Origin: Rhodococcus rhodochrous
GTDB lineage: Bacteria > Actinomycetota > Actinomycetes > Mycobacteriales > Mycobacteriaceae
Direction of reading: 5' to 3'
Length of the DNA stretch: 64,000 nt
NCBI RefSeq assembly: GCF_014854695.1
Contig: NZ_CP027557.1
Coordinates: 4,752,891-4,816,890, forward strand
The notes under the pieces were generated by a model. That model was not told the origin of the DNA. It saw only the letters and a program-made list of their open reading frames with translations, and made no database searches. The translations under genes were made by a program, and so were the position numbers. This document shows positions 34,191 through 42,592 of this stretch, piece by piece; within the stretch, counting starts at the first letter, position 1; every line of letters starts with the position of its first letter.

Positions 34191-34913
34191 CTACTTGCCT
34201 CGTGAGAGCACCTTGTCGGCCGCCTCCCAGTGGGCATCGGCGATCCACAACCGCGCGAACGCGTCGACCGCTTCCTCCGGACTCGCGCCGTTCACGACAT
34301 GCTTGATCGACGCGGAGGACGGATTGGCGAGGGCGCGGCCGAGAGTGCGCCACCCTTCGTCGAAGGTCTCCCGCGGGATCACCTTGTCGACGAGGCCGAT
34401 GCGTTCGGCCTCCTCGGCTCGCAGGATGTCGCCGGTCCCGGCGAGCATGAGGGCACGCCCGCGTCCGACCAGCGAGGCCAGCCGTTCGGCTCCGCCCCAG
34501 GCGGGCATGATCGCCAGCGACACCTGGTTGAAGCCGATCTTGATGTCGTCCGCGGCGATGCGGATATCGGCGGCGACGGCCACTTCGGCACCACCGCCGA
34601 GTGCGTGACCGTTGAGCGCGGCGACGACGGGCGCGGGGAAACCTGCGATCCGGTCGCACACGGCGCGCATCTGCCGGGCCATGTCGGCGGCCTGCTCGTG
34701 GGTGCGGAGCTTGGCGAGTTCCTTCAGGTCGCCGCCGGAGACGAAGGCGCGGTCGCCACCACCACGGATCACCAGGGCACGCGCCTGCGCCTGCCCGGCC
34801 TCGTCGAGCACCTTCTCTAGCTGGTCCATCGTCTCGGGGGCGATGGCGTTGCGCGCGTGCGGGCGATCGATGGTGACGACGGCGAGTCCGTCGTCGAGCT
34901 CCAGCTCCACCAT
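34191..34913 (-). CDS. Enoyl-CoA hydratase/isomerase-family protein
   Basis: A 240-residue crotonase. The oxyanion-hole segments are SGGDLKELAK and LNGHALGGGAEVAVAADIRIA. The first catalytic acid is present (Glu in GGAEVA), but the second position reads FNQVSLAIMPAWGG without a Glu, so hydration by the two-glutamate mechanism is doubtful and isomerase or decarboxylase chemistry is possible. The ATG at 34913 is preceded by CGGAGA, part of an inverted repeat. It is divergent from an AMP ligase and shares its promoter region. Confidence 0.87.
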   Translation of the reverse strand: MVELELDDGLAVVTIDRPHARNAIAPETMDQLEKVLDEAGQAQARALVIRGGGDRAFVSGGDLKELAKLRTHEQAADMARQMRAVCDRIAGFPAPVVAALNGHALGGGAEVAVAADIRIAADDIKIGFNQVSLAIMPAWGGAERLASLVGRGRALMLAGTGDILRAEEAERIGLVDKVIPRETFDEGWRTLGRALANPSSASIKHVVNGASPEEAVDAFARLWIADAHWEAADKVLSRGK

Positions 34914-34920
34914 GGTCTGC

Positions 34921-34967
34921 TCTCCGAACTGATATTGGAATTCTACTTTTCGGAGAATACCATCTCC
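34921..34967. promoter_or_regulatory. Operator region between crotonase and ligase genes
   Basis: TCTCCGAA at 34921-34928 pairs with TTCGGAGA at 34949-34956, and the second arm runs into GAGAATACCATCTCC (34953-34967), whose first seven bases equal the half-site of the perfect palindrome at 36589. ATTCT and AGAAT also face each other across nine bases. The first arm is the Shine-Dalgarno of the crotonase gene. The AT-rich content stands out from the surroundings. It is the likely control region for both divergent genes. Confidence 0.5.
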
Positions 34968-35048
34968 ACATCCGGCCAAGGCCGGTCTGAACCGGTCGCG
35001 CCGCGACGAACGGCGGCGTGACGCCATCCCGGACACTGGAGCTTTCAG

Positions 35049-36590
35049 ATGCGGCAGATCCCCTCCGAACTGGTCGAACGCTACGAGAGCGAAGGGTGGT
35101 GGACTCGCGAGACGATCGGCGACATGCTGGCGCGCGGCCTGAAGGCCGCACCCGACACCGAGTTCCGCATCCACTCGACCATCCGACCGTGGTCGGGCAC
35201 CGTGAGCGAGGTCGAGCACGTCGCGCGGCGCCTCGCAGCCGGCCTGCACCGCCGCGGGGTCGGCCCCGGCGACGTGGTGGCCTTTCAGCTCCCCAACTGG
35301 ATGGAGGCCGCGGCCGTCTTCTGGGCCTCGTCCTTCCTGGGCGCGACCGTCGTGCCGATCGTCCACTTCTACGGTCCCAAGGAACTCGGATACATCCTGC
35401 GCGAGTCCGCTCCCAAGGTGTTCGTGTGTGCCGAGAAGTTCGGATACACCGAGTATCGGCCCGAACTGTGCGCCGACATCCCTGTCGTCGGTGTCGTGGG
35501 ACGCGACTTCGACGACCTGCTCGACGACGAACCCTTCGAGGGCGTGCTCCCCGTCGACCCCTCGCAGCCGGCACTGCTGGCGTTCACTTCCGGCACCACG
35601 AGCGATCCTAAGGGCGTGATCCACACGCACCGGACGCTCGGCTTCGAGACGAGGCAGCTCTCCGAGCGCTATCCCGCCGACCGCGGCTCACAGCTCACGG
35701 GTGCGCCGGTGGGTCACTTCATCGGCATGGTCAACGCCTTCCTCATCCCGATTCTCGACCACACCCCCATCAACCTGCTCGACGTCTGGGATCCGGCCCG
35801 CGCGATCGAACTGATGGAGAGCGACGGACTCGTGATCGGCGGAGGCGCAACCTATTTCATCACCAGCCTGCTCGACCACCCGAACTTCGACCCGGACCGG
35901 CACCTGCAGTACATGAAGTACGCCGGCCTGGGCGGGTCGACCGTGCCCGCCGCCGTCACCCGTCGTCTCGACGATCTCGGCATCACGGTGTTCCGCGCCT
36001 ACGGCAGCACCGAGCACCCGTCGATCACGAGCTCGCTCGTCACCGACCCGGTGGACAAGCGTCTGTTCACCGACGGCAACGCGTGCCCCGGAGTGGAGAT
36101 CCGCATCGCCGACGACGGCGAAATCCTCAGTCGCGGACCGGATCTGTGCATGGGATACACGAACCCGGAACTCACGGCCCGCGCCTTCGACGAGGACGGC
36201 TGGTACCACACCGGAGACGTCGCGATCGTCGACGAGGACGGCTTCCTGACGATCACCGACCGCAAGGCCGACTTCATCATCCGCGGTGGGGAGAACATCA
36301 GCGCGCTCGAGGTCGAGGAGGTGCTCCTGACCCTGCCCTCGGTGGCCGAGGCCGCCGTCGTGTCGGCGCCGGACGAGCGCCTCGGAGAGCATGCCGCCGC
36401 CGTGCTGCGCCTGCGGCCCGGGCACGAGATGCCGTCGCTCGAGGACATCCGCGCACACTTCGGGCAGGCGGGCATCGCCAAGCAGAAGTGGCCCGAGGAA
36501 CTGCACTGCGTCGACGACTTCCCGCGCACGGCGAGCGGGAAGATCCAGAAGTTCCGGGTTCGTCAGGATATTGCGGCTGCGCACACATGA
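35049..36590 (+). CDS. AMP-dependent acyl-CoA synthetase
   Basis: A 513-residue adenylate-forming CoA ligase. Motifs in order: LAFTSGTTSDPKG (P-loop; Ser-Asp replaces the usual Gly-Arg), AYGSTEHPS, GWYHTGDVAIVDEDGF, DRKADFIIRGGENIS and the catalytic-lysine motif RTASGKIQKFRVR. The overall pattern is like cyclohexanecarboxylate- or medium-chain-type ligases, but I cannot fix the acid. It is divergent from a crotonase gene and followed by an amidohydrolase. A perfect palindrome overlaps its stop codon, so the amidohydrolase has its own control site. Confidence 0.9.
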   Translation: MRQIPSELVERYESEGWWTRETIGDMLARGLKAAPDTEFRIHSTIRPWSGTVSEVEHVARRLAAGLHRRGVGPGDVVAFQLPNWMEAAAVFWASSFLGATVVPIVHFYGPKELGYILRESAPKVFVCAEKFGYTEYRPELCADIPVVGVVGRDFDDLLDDEPFEGVLPVDPSQPALLAFTSGTTSDPKGVIHTHRTLGFETRQLSERYPADRGSQLTGAPVGHFIGMVNAFLIPILDHTPINLLDVWDPARAIELMESDGLVIGGGATYFITSLLDHPNFDPDRHLQYMKYAGLGGSTVPAAVTRRLDDLGITVFRAYGSTEHPSITSSLVTDPVDKRLFTDGNACPGVEIRIADDGEILSRGPDLCMGYTNPELTARAFDEDGWYHTGDVAIVDEDGFLTITDRKADFIIRGGENISALEVEEVLLTLPSVAEAAVVSAPDERLGEHAAAVLRLRPGHEMPSLEDIRAHFGQAGIAKQKWPEELHCVDDFPRTASGKIQKFRVRQDIAAAHT

Positions 36591-36603
36591 GAATAGTATT
36601 CTC
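36589..36603. promoter_or_regulatory. Perfect palindromic operator GAGAATAGTATTCTC
   Basis: Two seven-base arms, GAGAATA and TATTCTC, flank a single central base. The site overlaps the ligase stop codon and lies 22 bases before the amidohydrolase ATG, between it and a strong GGAGAAGGAGG ribosome site. It is the clearest copy of a motif also seen near 34953, 56063 and 56208. Confidence 0.7.
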
Positions 36604-36625
36604 GTAACAGGAGAAGGAGGATTTG

Positions 36626-37807
36626 ATGACCGCGAACGATTTGCCGTACCAGCTGTTCGATGCGGACAACCATCTGTACGAGACCGAGGAGGCACTGACG
36701 AAGTTCCTTCCGGAGAAGTACAAGGACGTGATCAAGTACGTGCAGGTCGACGGCCGCACGAAGATCGCGATCCGCGGTCAGATCAGCGAGTACATCCCCA
36801 ACCCGACCTTCGAGGTCGTCGCCCGACCGGGCGCCATGGAGGACTACTTCAAGAACGGCAACCCCGAGGGCAAGAGCCGTCGGGAGATCTTCGGCAAGTC
36901 CATGAAGTCGATCCCGGCTTTCCGCGAGCCGGCGGCCCGTCTCGAGCTCATGGACGAACTCCGCATCGAGCGCACGCTCATGTTCCCCACCCTCGCCAGC
37001 CTCGTCGAGGAGCGCATGCGTGACGATCCGGAGCTGATCCACGCCGTCGTGCACTCACTCAACCAGTGGCTCTACGAGACGTGGTCCTTCAACTACAAGG
37101 ACCGCATCTTCACCGTGCCGGTGATCAGCCTGCCGATCGTCGACAAGGCCATCGAGGAACTCGAGTGGTGCGTCGAACGCGGCGCGAAGGCGATCCTCGT
37201 GCGCCCGGCTCCGGTTCCCGGCTACCGCGGACCGCGTTCGTTCGCCCTGCCGGAGTTCGATCCCTTCTGGAAGCGCGTCGTCGAGCTCGACGTGCTCGTG
37301 ACCCAGCACTCCTCCGACAGCGGCTACGCCCGCCACACGGCGGAGTGGGACGGCGCCGACAAGGAGATGCTGCCGTTCGTCACCAACACCTTCCACATGG
37401 TCAACGAGTGGCGTCCGATCCAGGATGCGGTCGCATCGTGGGTCTGCCACGGTGCACTCCTCCGATTCCCGGAGCTGCGGATCGCGGTGATCGAGAACGG
37501 CGCGAGCTGGCTGCCCGGTCTGCTGCAGAACCTCGCCGACACCTTCAAGAAGGCCCCCGAGGGCTTCGGCATGAAGGACCCGGTCGAGGCGGTCAAGAAC
37601 AGCATTCACGTCAGCCCCTTCTGGGAGGAGGACTTCAGCAAGCTCACCGCCCTCATCGGCGCCGAGCGCGTGCTGTTCGGTTCCGACTACCCGCACCCCG
37701 AGGGCCTGGCCGAGCCGACCACCTACATCCAGCACATCCAGCACCTGCCCTTCGAGGACCAGAAGCTGGTCATGGGCGGCAACCTCGCGAGGCTCCTGAA
37801 GGTATGA
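36626..37807 (+). CDS. Amidohydrolase-2-family metal-dependent hydrolase/decarboxylase
   Basis: A 393-residue TIM-barrel protein of the amidohydrolase-2 (ACMSD-like) family, whose members hydrolyse or decarboxylate aromatic and carboxylic substrates. The first metal motif is DADNH at residues 12-16, where the first His of the usual HxH is replaced by Asp, a variant common in actinobacterial members. TQHSSDSGYARH supplies further His residues in the middle and LFGSDYPHPEG the C-terminal Asp ligand. I start at the ATG at 36626, six bases after GGAGAAGGAGG. Its stop overlaps the next ligase (ATGA), so it acts in the same pathway. Confidence 0.88.
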   Translation: MTANDLPYQLFDADNHLYETEEALTKFLPEKYKDVIKYVQVDGRTKIAIRGQISEYIPNPTFEVVARPGAMEDYFKNGNPEGKSRREIFGKSMKSIPAFREPAARLELMDELRIERTLMFPTLASLVEERMRDDPELIHAVVHSLNQWLYETWSFNYKDRIFTVPVISLPIVDKAIEELEWCVERGAKAILVRPAPVPGYRGPRSFALPEFDPFWKRVVELDVLVTQHSSDSGYARHTAEWDGADKEMLPFVTNTFHMVNEWRPIQDAVASWVCHGALLRFPELRIAVIENGASWLPGLLQNLADTFKKAPEGFGMKDPVEAVKNSIHVSPFWEEDFSKLTALIGAERVLFGSDYPHPEGLAEPTTYIQHIQHLPFEDQKLVMGGNLARLLKV

Positions 37808-39237
37808 GCAGGCGGACCATCCCCGAGATGGTCCTCAGCGCCGGCGACCGCTTCGGTGATGCCGAAGCGGTCGTCGACGGGGACCTCCGGATCTCCTTCA
37901 CCGATCTCACCGATCGAATTCGCCGCGCCGCCGGGGCATTCGCCGACGCAGGTGTCGGCAAGGGTGATCGGGTGGCGATCTGGGCCCCCAACTCCGCCGC
38001 GTGGATCGTCGCGGCCTTCGGCCTGCTCACCGCGGGTGGTGTGCTCGTCCCGGTGAACACCCGCTACCGCGAGGACGAGGCGGGCGACATCATCCGGCGC
38101 AGCGGAGCGAAGCTGACCCTCGTGCAGGACGGCTTCCTCGACCAGGAGTACGTGGTGCCGGCCGGTGTCCACCGGATCGACATCGCCTCCGGTTTCCTCG
38201 ACAGCGGAAGACCTTTCGTACGCGAGGTGGCCGGTGAGGACATTGCCGACATCATGTACACCTCGGGCACCACCGGACGCCCCAAGGGCGTGATGATGAA
38301 CCACCTGCAGACCCTCCGGATGTTCTCCGAGTGGTGCGATCTGGCCGATCTGCGACGCGGCGACCGCTATCTGCTCGTCAACCCGTTCTTCCACATGTTC
38401 GGCTACAAGGCCGGTCTCGTCGCGTCGTTCATCCGCGGCGCCACGATGATTCCCGTCCCGGTCTTCGAGACGGACACCGTCCTCGACCTGATCGAGCGAG
38501 AACATGTGACCATGCTGCCCGGACCTCCCACGCTCTACCACTCGCTCCTCGCAGCGCAGCAGGACCGGACGCACGACCTGTCGTCGCTGCGCGCGGCCGT
38601 GACCGGATCGGCCGACATCCCGGTCGATCTGATCCGGCGGATCCGGAACGAACTGCCCTTCGAGACGATCATGACGGGATACGGTCTGAGCGAGGCCGGC
38701 ACCGCGACGGCCTCCCGCCGCGGCGATACCTTCGAACAGATCGCCACGACCGTCGGAAAACCCTGTGACGGTGTGGAAGTGAGCATCGCCGACGACAGCG
38801 AGGTGCTCATCCGCGGATACAACGTGATGCAGGGTTATCTCGACGATCCGGAGGCCACCGCCGCAGCCGTCGATGCCGAAGGGTGGCTCCACACGGGTGA
38901 TCTCGGCGAGATCGACGCCGATGGCCACCTCCGGATCATCGGACGCAAGAAGGACATGTTCGTCGTCGGCGGCTTCAACGCCTATCCCGCCGAGATCGAA
39001 GGTTTCCTGCTCGAACACCCGGCCGTCGACCAGGTGGCCGTGATCGGGATTCCCGACGACCGGCTCGGCCAGGTGGGCAAGGCGTTCGTCGTCTCGTCCG
39101 ATCCCGTCCCCGCCGAGGACCTCATCGCCTGGAGCCGCACACGCATGGCGGGATTCAAGGTTCCGCGTGTCGTCGAGTACATCGACGCGCTCCCCCTCAA
39201 CGCGACCGGCAAGGTCGTCAAAGAACTACTCCGTTGA
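37804..39237 (+). CDS. AMP-dependent acyl-CoA synthetase, FadD3-like
   Basis: A 477-residue acyl-CoA ligase. P-loop MYTSGTTGRPKGVMMNH, MTGYGLSEAG, GWLHTGDLGEIDADGH, GRKKDMFVVGGFNAYPAEIE and C-terminal NATGKVVKELLR are all present. The VVGGFNAYPAEIE form of the hinge and the compact size resemble FadD3-type ligases that activate cyclic or branched acids in steroid breakdown; that likeness is by eye. It overlaps the amidohydrolase stop by an ATGA and is therefore translationally coupled to it. It is the second ligase within 4 kb. Confidence 0.9.
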   Translation: MSRRTIPEMVLSAGDRFGDAEAVVDGDLRISFTDLTDRIRRAAGAFADAGVGKGDRVAIWAPNSAAWIVAAFGLLTAGGVLVPVNTRYREDEAGDIIRRSGAKLTLVQDGFLDQEYVVPAGVHRIDIASGFLDSGRPFVREVAGEDIADIMYTSGTTGRPKGVMMNHLQTLRMFSEWCDLADLRRGDRYLLVNPFFHMFGYKAGLVASFIRGATMIPVPVFETDTVLDLIEREHVTMLPGPPTLYHSLLAAQQDRTHDLSSLRAAVTGSADIPVDLIRRIRNELPFETIMTGYGLSEAGTATASRRGDTFEQIATTVGKPCDGVEVSIADDSEVLIRGYNVMQGYLDDPEATAAAVDAEGWLHTGDLGEIDADGHLRIIGRKKDMFVVGGFNAYPAEIEGFLLEHPAVDQVAVIGIPDDRLGQVGKAFVVSSDPVPAEDLIAWSRTRMAGFKVPRVVEYIDALPLNATGKVVKELLR

Positions 39238-39266
39238 CACATCCCCCATCAGACAGGAGTTCCGGC

Positions 39267-39560
39267 ATGTCGGACGAAGCTGCGATGATCGCTTTCGCCG
39301 TGAAGTGGCGGCACTGGAACGGTGGGCCCGACGAGGACATCTGGGTCACCTTCGGGATCACCCCCGAGAACTACTTCCACCGCCTCCGCGGCCTGCTGAC
39401 CAAGCACCGGTGGAACCAGTTGGAACCACACATCCTCGAGCAACTCGTGCGCATCTGCGACGAGCGGCTCGACACCGTCGACCTCGCCGCCGCGGCGGAC
39501 CGACGTGACCGGGCACGGTACGTCTCGTCGGCGCATCCCCTCAGCAGACTGTCCGCCTGA
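39267..39560 (+). CDS. Small protein with DUF3263-like helical region
   Basis: A 97-residue protein starting at the ATG at 39267 behind CAGGAG. Residues 7-60 (IAFAVKWRHWNGGPDEDIW, then FGITPENYFHRLRGLL) resemble the DUF3263 pattern of a short helical, possibly DNA-binding, actinobacterial protein: an aromatic-rich first helix, then a helix-turn-helix-like stretch. The C-terminus is charged and probably disordered. It lies 29 bases after the ligase gene, so it is likely in that operon and could be its local regulator. The family assignment is by eye and weak. Confidence 0.6.
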   Translation: MSDEAAMIAFAVKWRHWNGGPDEDIWVTFGITPENYFHRLRGLLTKHRWNQLEPHILEQLVRICDERLDTVDLAAAADRRDRARYVSSAHPLSRLSA

Positions 39561-39652
39561 CCACGGCTTCGAGGAACTTCACGGGAATCGGTTTCGTCCT
39601 CCTCCGCCTCGGGTATCCGCCGAGGCACCGAGCTCGATCGGAGGGGGCAATC

Positions 39653-41023
39653 GTGGAGAACGGTTCCGTCGACCCGACACCGGACGCTCACGAAGAGCGG
39701 CCGGAGACGGTACGGCGCGCCATCGGCGCGTCGGCCATGGGCAATTTCACCGAGTGGTTCGATTACGGCGTCTACGCCTACACGGCCACCTACATCGCCG
39801 ATTCGTTCTTTCCCGGCGATCTCGAATCCGCGACACTGCTCACGCTGGGCGTCTTCGCAGTCTCCTTCATCATGCGGCCGCTGGGCGGTTTCGTGTGGGG
39901 TCCGCTCGGCGACCGGCTGGGTCGTCGTCAGATCCTGGCGCTCACCATCCTGCTGATGGGTGGTTCGACGGTGCTGCTCGGCGCTGTCCCCTCGTACGAA
40001 TCGATCGGGTTCTGGGCGCCGCTGCTGCTCGTGCTGTTGCGCATGATCCAGGGCTTCTCCACCGGCGGTGAGTACGGCGGCGCGGCGACCTTCATGGCCG
40101 AGTACTCCCCCGACCGCAAGCGTGGTTTCTACGGCAGCTTCCTCGAGTTCGGCACGCTGGGCGGTTTCTCCGTCGGTGCGTTCCTCGTCCTGATGATCGA
40201 TCTGCTGTCCACCGACGCCTTCATGGCGACCTGGGGCTGGCGACTGCCGTTCTTCGTCGCCGGCCCGCTCGCCCTGGTGGGCCTCTACCTCCGTTCGAAA
40301 CTCGACGAGACACCGGTCTTCAAGGAACTCGAGGAGGCGCACCAGGAGGAGGCCAGCGTCGGCGCCGAGTTCAAGGACCTGATCACCCGGTACTGGCGGC
40401 CGATCATCAAGATGATGGGTCTGGTCATCGCGCTGAACGTCTGCAACTACACGTTGCTGAGCTACATGCCGACCTATCTCGAGGATCGGATCGGTCTGAC
40501 GACCACCTCGGCACTGATCCTGGTGTTGATCGGTCAGCTCGCGATGATGGCGGTCATCCCGTTCTCCGGGGCGTTGTCGGACCGGATCGGGCGCAAGCCC
40601 CTCTGGGCGGCGTCGCTGGCAGGTCTGTTCGTTCTCGCCGTGCCGATGTACATGTTGATGTCGGTGGGCTTCGGCTGGGCCATCCTGGGCTTCACCGTGC
40701 TCGGACTGCTGTACGTGATGCAGTTGTCGACGATCTCGGCGACCTTCCCCGCGATGTTCCCCACTCAGGTCCGGTTCGCCGGGTTCGCGATCTCGTACAA
40801 CGTGTCCACCTCGATCTTCGGTGGTACGGCTCCCGCGATCAACGAATGGCTCGTCGAGCGGACCGGTAACGACCTCATGCCGGCCTTCTACATGATGGGC
40901 GCCTGCGCGGTCGGCCTCGTCGCCCTCTACTTCGTGGCGGAGACCGCGGGTGCATCGCTGCGTGGACGCGGCATCCCGGGTATCGACAACGAAGCACACC
41001 CCACCGCTCTGTCGCATCGTTGA
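39653..41023 (+). CDS. MFS transporter, metabolite:H+ symporter (MHS) family
   Basis: A 456-residue MHS symporter with about 12 transmembrane segments. Signatures: FTEWFDYGVYAYTA in the first helix, GDRLGRRQ after helix 2, and IQGFSTGGEYGGAATFMAEY in helix 4. The last resembles ProP-type osmolyte carriers as well as carboxylate carriers, so substrate cannot be fixed. It starts at a GTG behind GGAGGGGG. It follows the ligase-amidohydrolase genes on the same strand 92 bases later and may import their substrate. Confidence 0.9.
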   Translation: MENGSVDPTPDAHEERPETVRRAIGASAMGNFTEWFDYGVYAYTATYIADSFFPGDLESATLLTLGVFAVSFIMRPLGGFVWGPLGDRLGRRQILALTILLMGGSTVLLGAVPSYESIGFWAPLLLVLLRMIQGFSTGGEYGGAATFMAEYSPDRKRGFYGSFLEFGTLGGFSVGAFLVLMIDLLSTDAFMATWGWRLPFFVAGPLALVGLYLRSKLDETPVFKELEEAHQEEASVGAEFKDLITRYWRPIIKMMGLVIALNVCNYTLLSYMPTYLEDRIGLTTTSALILVLIGQLAMMAVIPFSGALSDRIGRKPLWAASLAGLFVLAVPMYMLMSVGFGWAILGFTVLGLLYVMQLSTISATFPAMFPTQVRFAGFAISYNVSTSIFGGTAPAINEWLVERTGNDLMPAFYMMGACAVGLVALYFVAETAGASLRGRGIPGIDNEAHPTALSHR

Positions 41024-41049
41024 CGCTGTCCCCTGTCGACCGGAGCCGG

Positions 41050-42510
41050 TCACGGGCGGGAGGCGGATGCCGCAGGTCGTGTATCGGCCCGGTCCGCAGA
41101 GTCCACACGACGGATGGTCATGGTCGCGGCGGCCGCCAACAGGGCGGTCGCCGCGCCGATCAGCATTCCGGTGAGGAATCCGTTCTGTGAGGGGACCACG
41201 GTTCCTGCGAAGTCGACGCTCATCTGAGCGAGCACGACTCCCGCGACCGCAGCCGACGCTGTGCCTCCCACCGAACGCAACAGGGTGTTGACACTGTTGG
41301 CCGACGAGATCTGTGTCGGTGGAACCGCTCCCATGATCAACGTGGGGATCGCTCCGTACGCCAGCCCGATTCCCGCGGCAATGACGCACGTGATCACCAT
41401 CAGGCCCCAGGTCGAGCCCATCAGGAACAACGACGAGGCATACGCGGCTGCCATCATCAGACATCCGGTGCACAGGGTCGTGCGGGGCCCACGGATGGTC
41501 GTCAGCCGTGCTCCCAACGGGGAGACCGCCATCATCAGCAGTCCGGCGGGTGCGCACCACAATCCCATGACCACCATCGACTGCCCCAGCCCGTATCCCG
41601 TTTCCGTGGGCAGCATCCGGATCTGGGGAACCAGCAACGCCTGGAAATACATCGAGAAGCCGATCAGGGTCGCGACGAGGTTGGTGACGAGAACCCGGTT
41701 GCCCTTCGCTACGCGAAGATCGACGAGCGGGGCCGCGGCCCGCAGTTCCCACCGGCCCCACACCACGAACACGACGAACGAGACGGCGAACAGGATCAGG
41801 ACGGTCGCGCTGGTCCAGCCCCAGTCGCCACCTTTCGAGATCGCCAGCAATCCGGCTACCAGCGCCAGCGACAAACCGAGTGTGCCGAAGCCGTCGAACC
41901 GGCCCGTTTCCGGTGGAACGGGCGTGTCCCGCACGAGCCACGCGATGAGCACCGCGACGAGCACACTGAGAAGACCGACTCCCCAGAACAGCATTCGCCA
42001 GCTCGTGAACTGGATGACAGCCGCTGCGAGAGGCAACCCGAGCGCTCCCCCGATCCCCAGGGACGAACTCATCAGGGCGATGGCCGAGCCGAGGCGCGCC
42101 GGTGGCACGAGGGAACGCAACGCACTGATGCCGAGGGGCACGATCCCGAAGCCCGCACCCTGGAGGGCACGGCCGACGAGCATCGGCGCCAGCGACGACG
42201 ACAGTGCACACAGGAACGACCCGACGATGAGCGGGATCGTGCACACCAGCAGCATCCGGCGGGCGCCGTACATGTCGCCCAGACGTCCCGTCACGGGTGT
42301 CGCGACGGCACCCGCGAGCAGGGTCACCGTAACCACCCAGGACGCATTGGACGGGCTGGTCCCGAGCAGAGCGGGCAGTTCACCGAGCAGCGGGATGACG
42401 AGGGTCGACATCACCGTGGTGACGATGCCGGCGAACACCAGTACCCAGATCGTGCGACCGGCGAAACCCGTCGTCGATGTTCCGTCCACCCCGGCGTCTC
42501 CTCGTTCCAT
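41050..42510 (-). CDS. MFS exporter, DHA2 (EmrB/QacA) family
   Basis: A 486-residue transporter with about 14 transmembrane segments, the DHA2 drug:H+ antiporter topology. GRLGDMYGARRMLL matches motif A between helices 2 and 3, and GRALQGAGFGIVPLG matches helix 4 of drug exporters. It is the last gene of the minus-strand transport cluster, but a strong hairpin at 42552 separates it from the binding-protein gene, so it is probably transcribed mainly on its own or at a reduced level. It could remove a toxic substrate or intermediate; that is inference. Confidence 0.88.
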   Translation of the reverse strand: MERGDAGVDGTSTTGFAGRTIWVLVFAGIVTTVMSTLVIPLLGELPALLGTSPSNASWVVTVTLLAGAVATPVTGRLGDMYGARRMLLVCTIPLIVGSFLCALSSSLAPMLVGRALQGAGFGIVPLGISALRSLVPPARLGSAIALMSSSLGIGGALGLPLAAAVIQFTSWRMLFWGVGLLSVLVAVLIAWLVRDTPVPPETGRFDGFGTLGLSLALVAGLLAISKGGDWGWTSATVLILFAVSFVVFVVWGRWELRAAAPLVDLRVAKGNRVLVTNLVATLIGFSMYFQALLVPQIRMLPTETGYGLGQSMVVMGLWCAPAGLLMMAVSPLGARLTTIRGPRTTLCTGCLMMAAAYASSLFLMGSTWGLMVITCVIAAGIGLAYGAIPTLIMGAVPPTQISSANSVNTLLRSVGGTASAAVAGVVLAQMSVDFAGTVVPSQNGFLTGMLIGAATALLAAAATMTIRRVDSADRADTRPAASASRP

Positions 42511-42551
42511 TGTTCACGGCTCGTGCGCCGCTGCCCTCTGTATCGGCATGA

Positions 42552-42588
42552 GGTTCGGCTCCCGAGGTGGTGCCCCGGGAGCCGAACC
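42552..42588 (-). terminator. Hairpin after the first substrate-binding protein gene
   Basis: A perfect 13-base stem (GGTTCGGCTCCCG and its complement) with an 11-base loop lies directly after the stop of the binding-protein gene ending at 42593. No T-run follows. Confidence 0.8.
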
Positions 42589-42592
42589 GACA

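Noticed and set aside
39371..42244. 957-codon open frame across two transporter genes
   Set aside because: It runs antisense to the MHS gene and out of frame with the DHA2 gene, both of which have transmembrane patterns and family motifs. Its composition is charged, low-complexity sequence.
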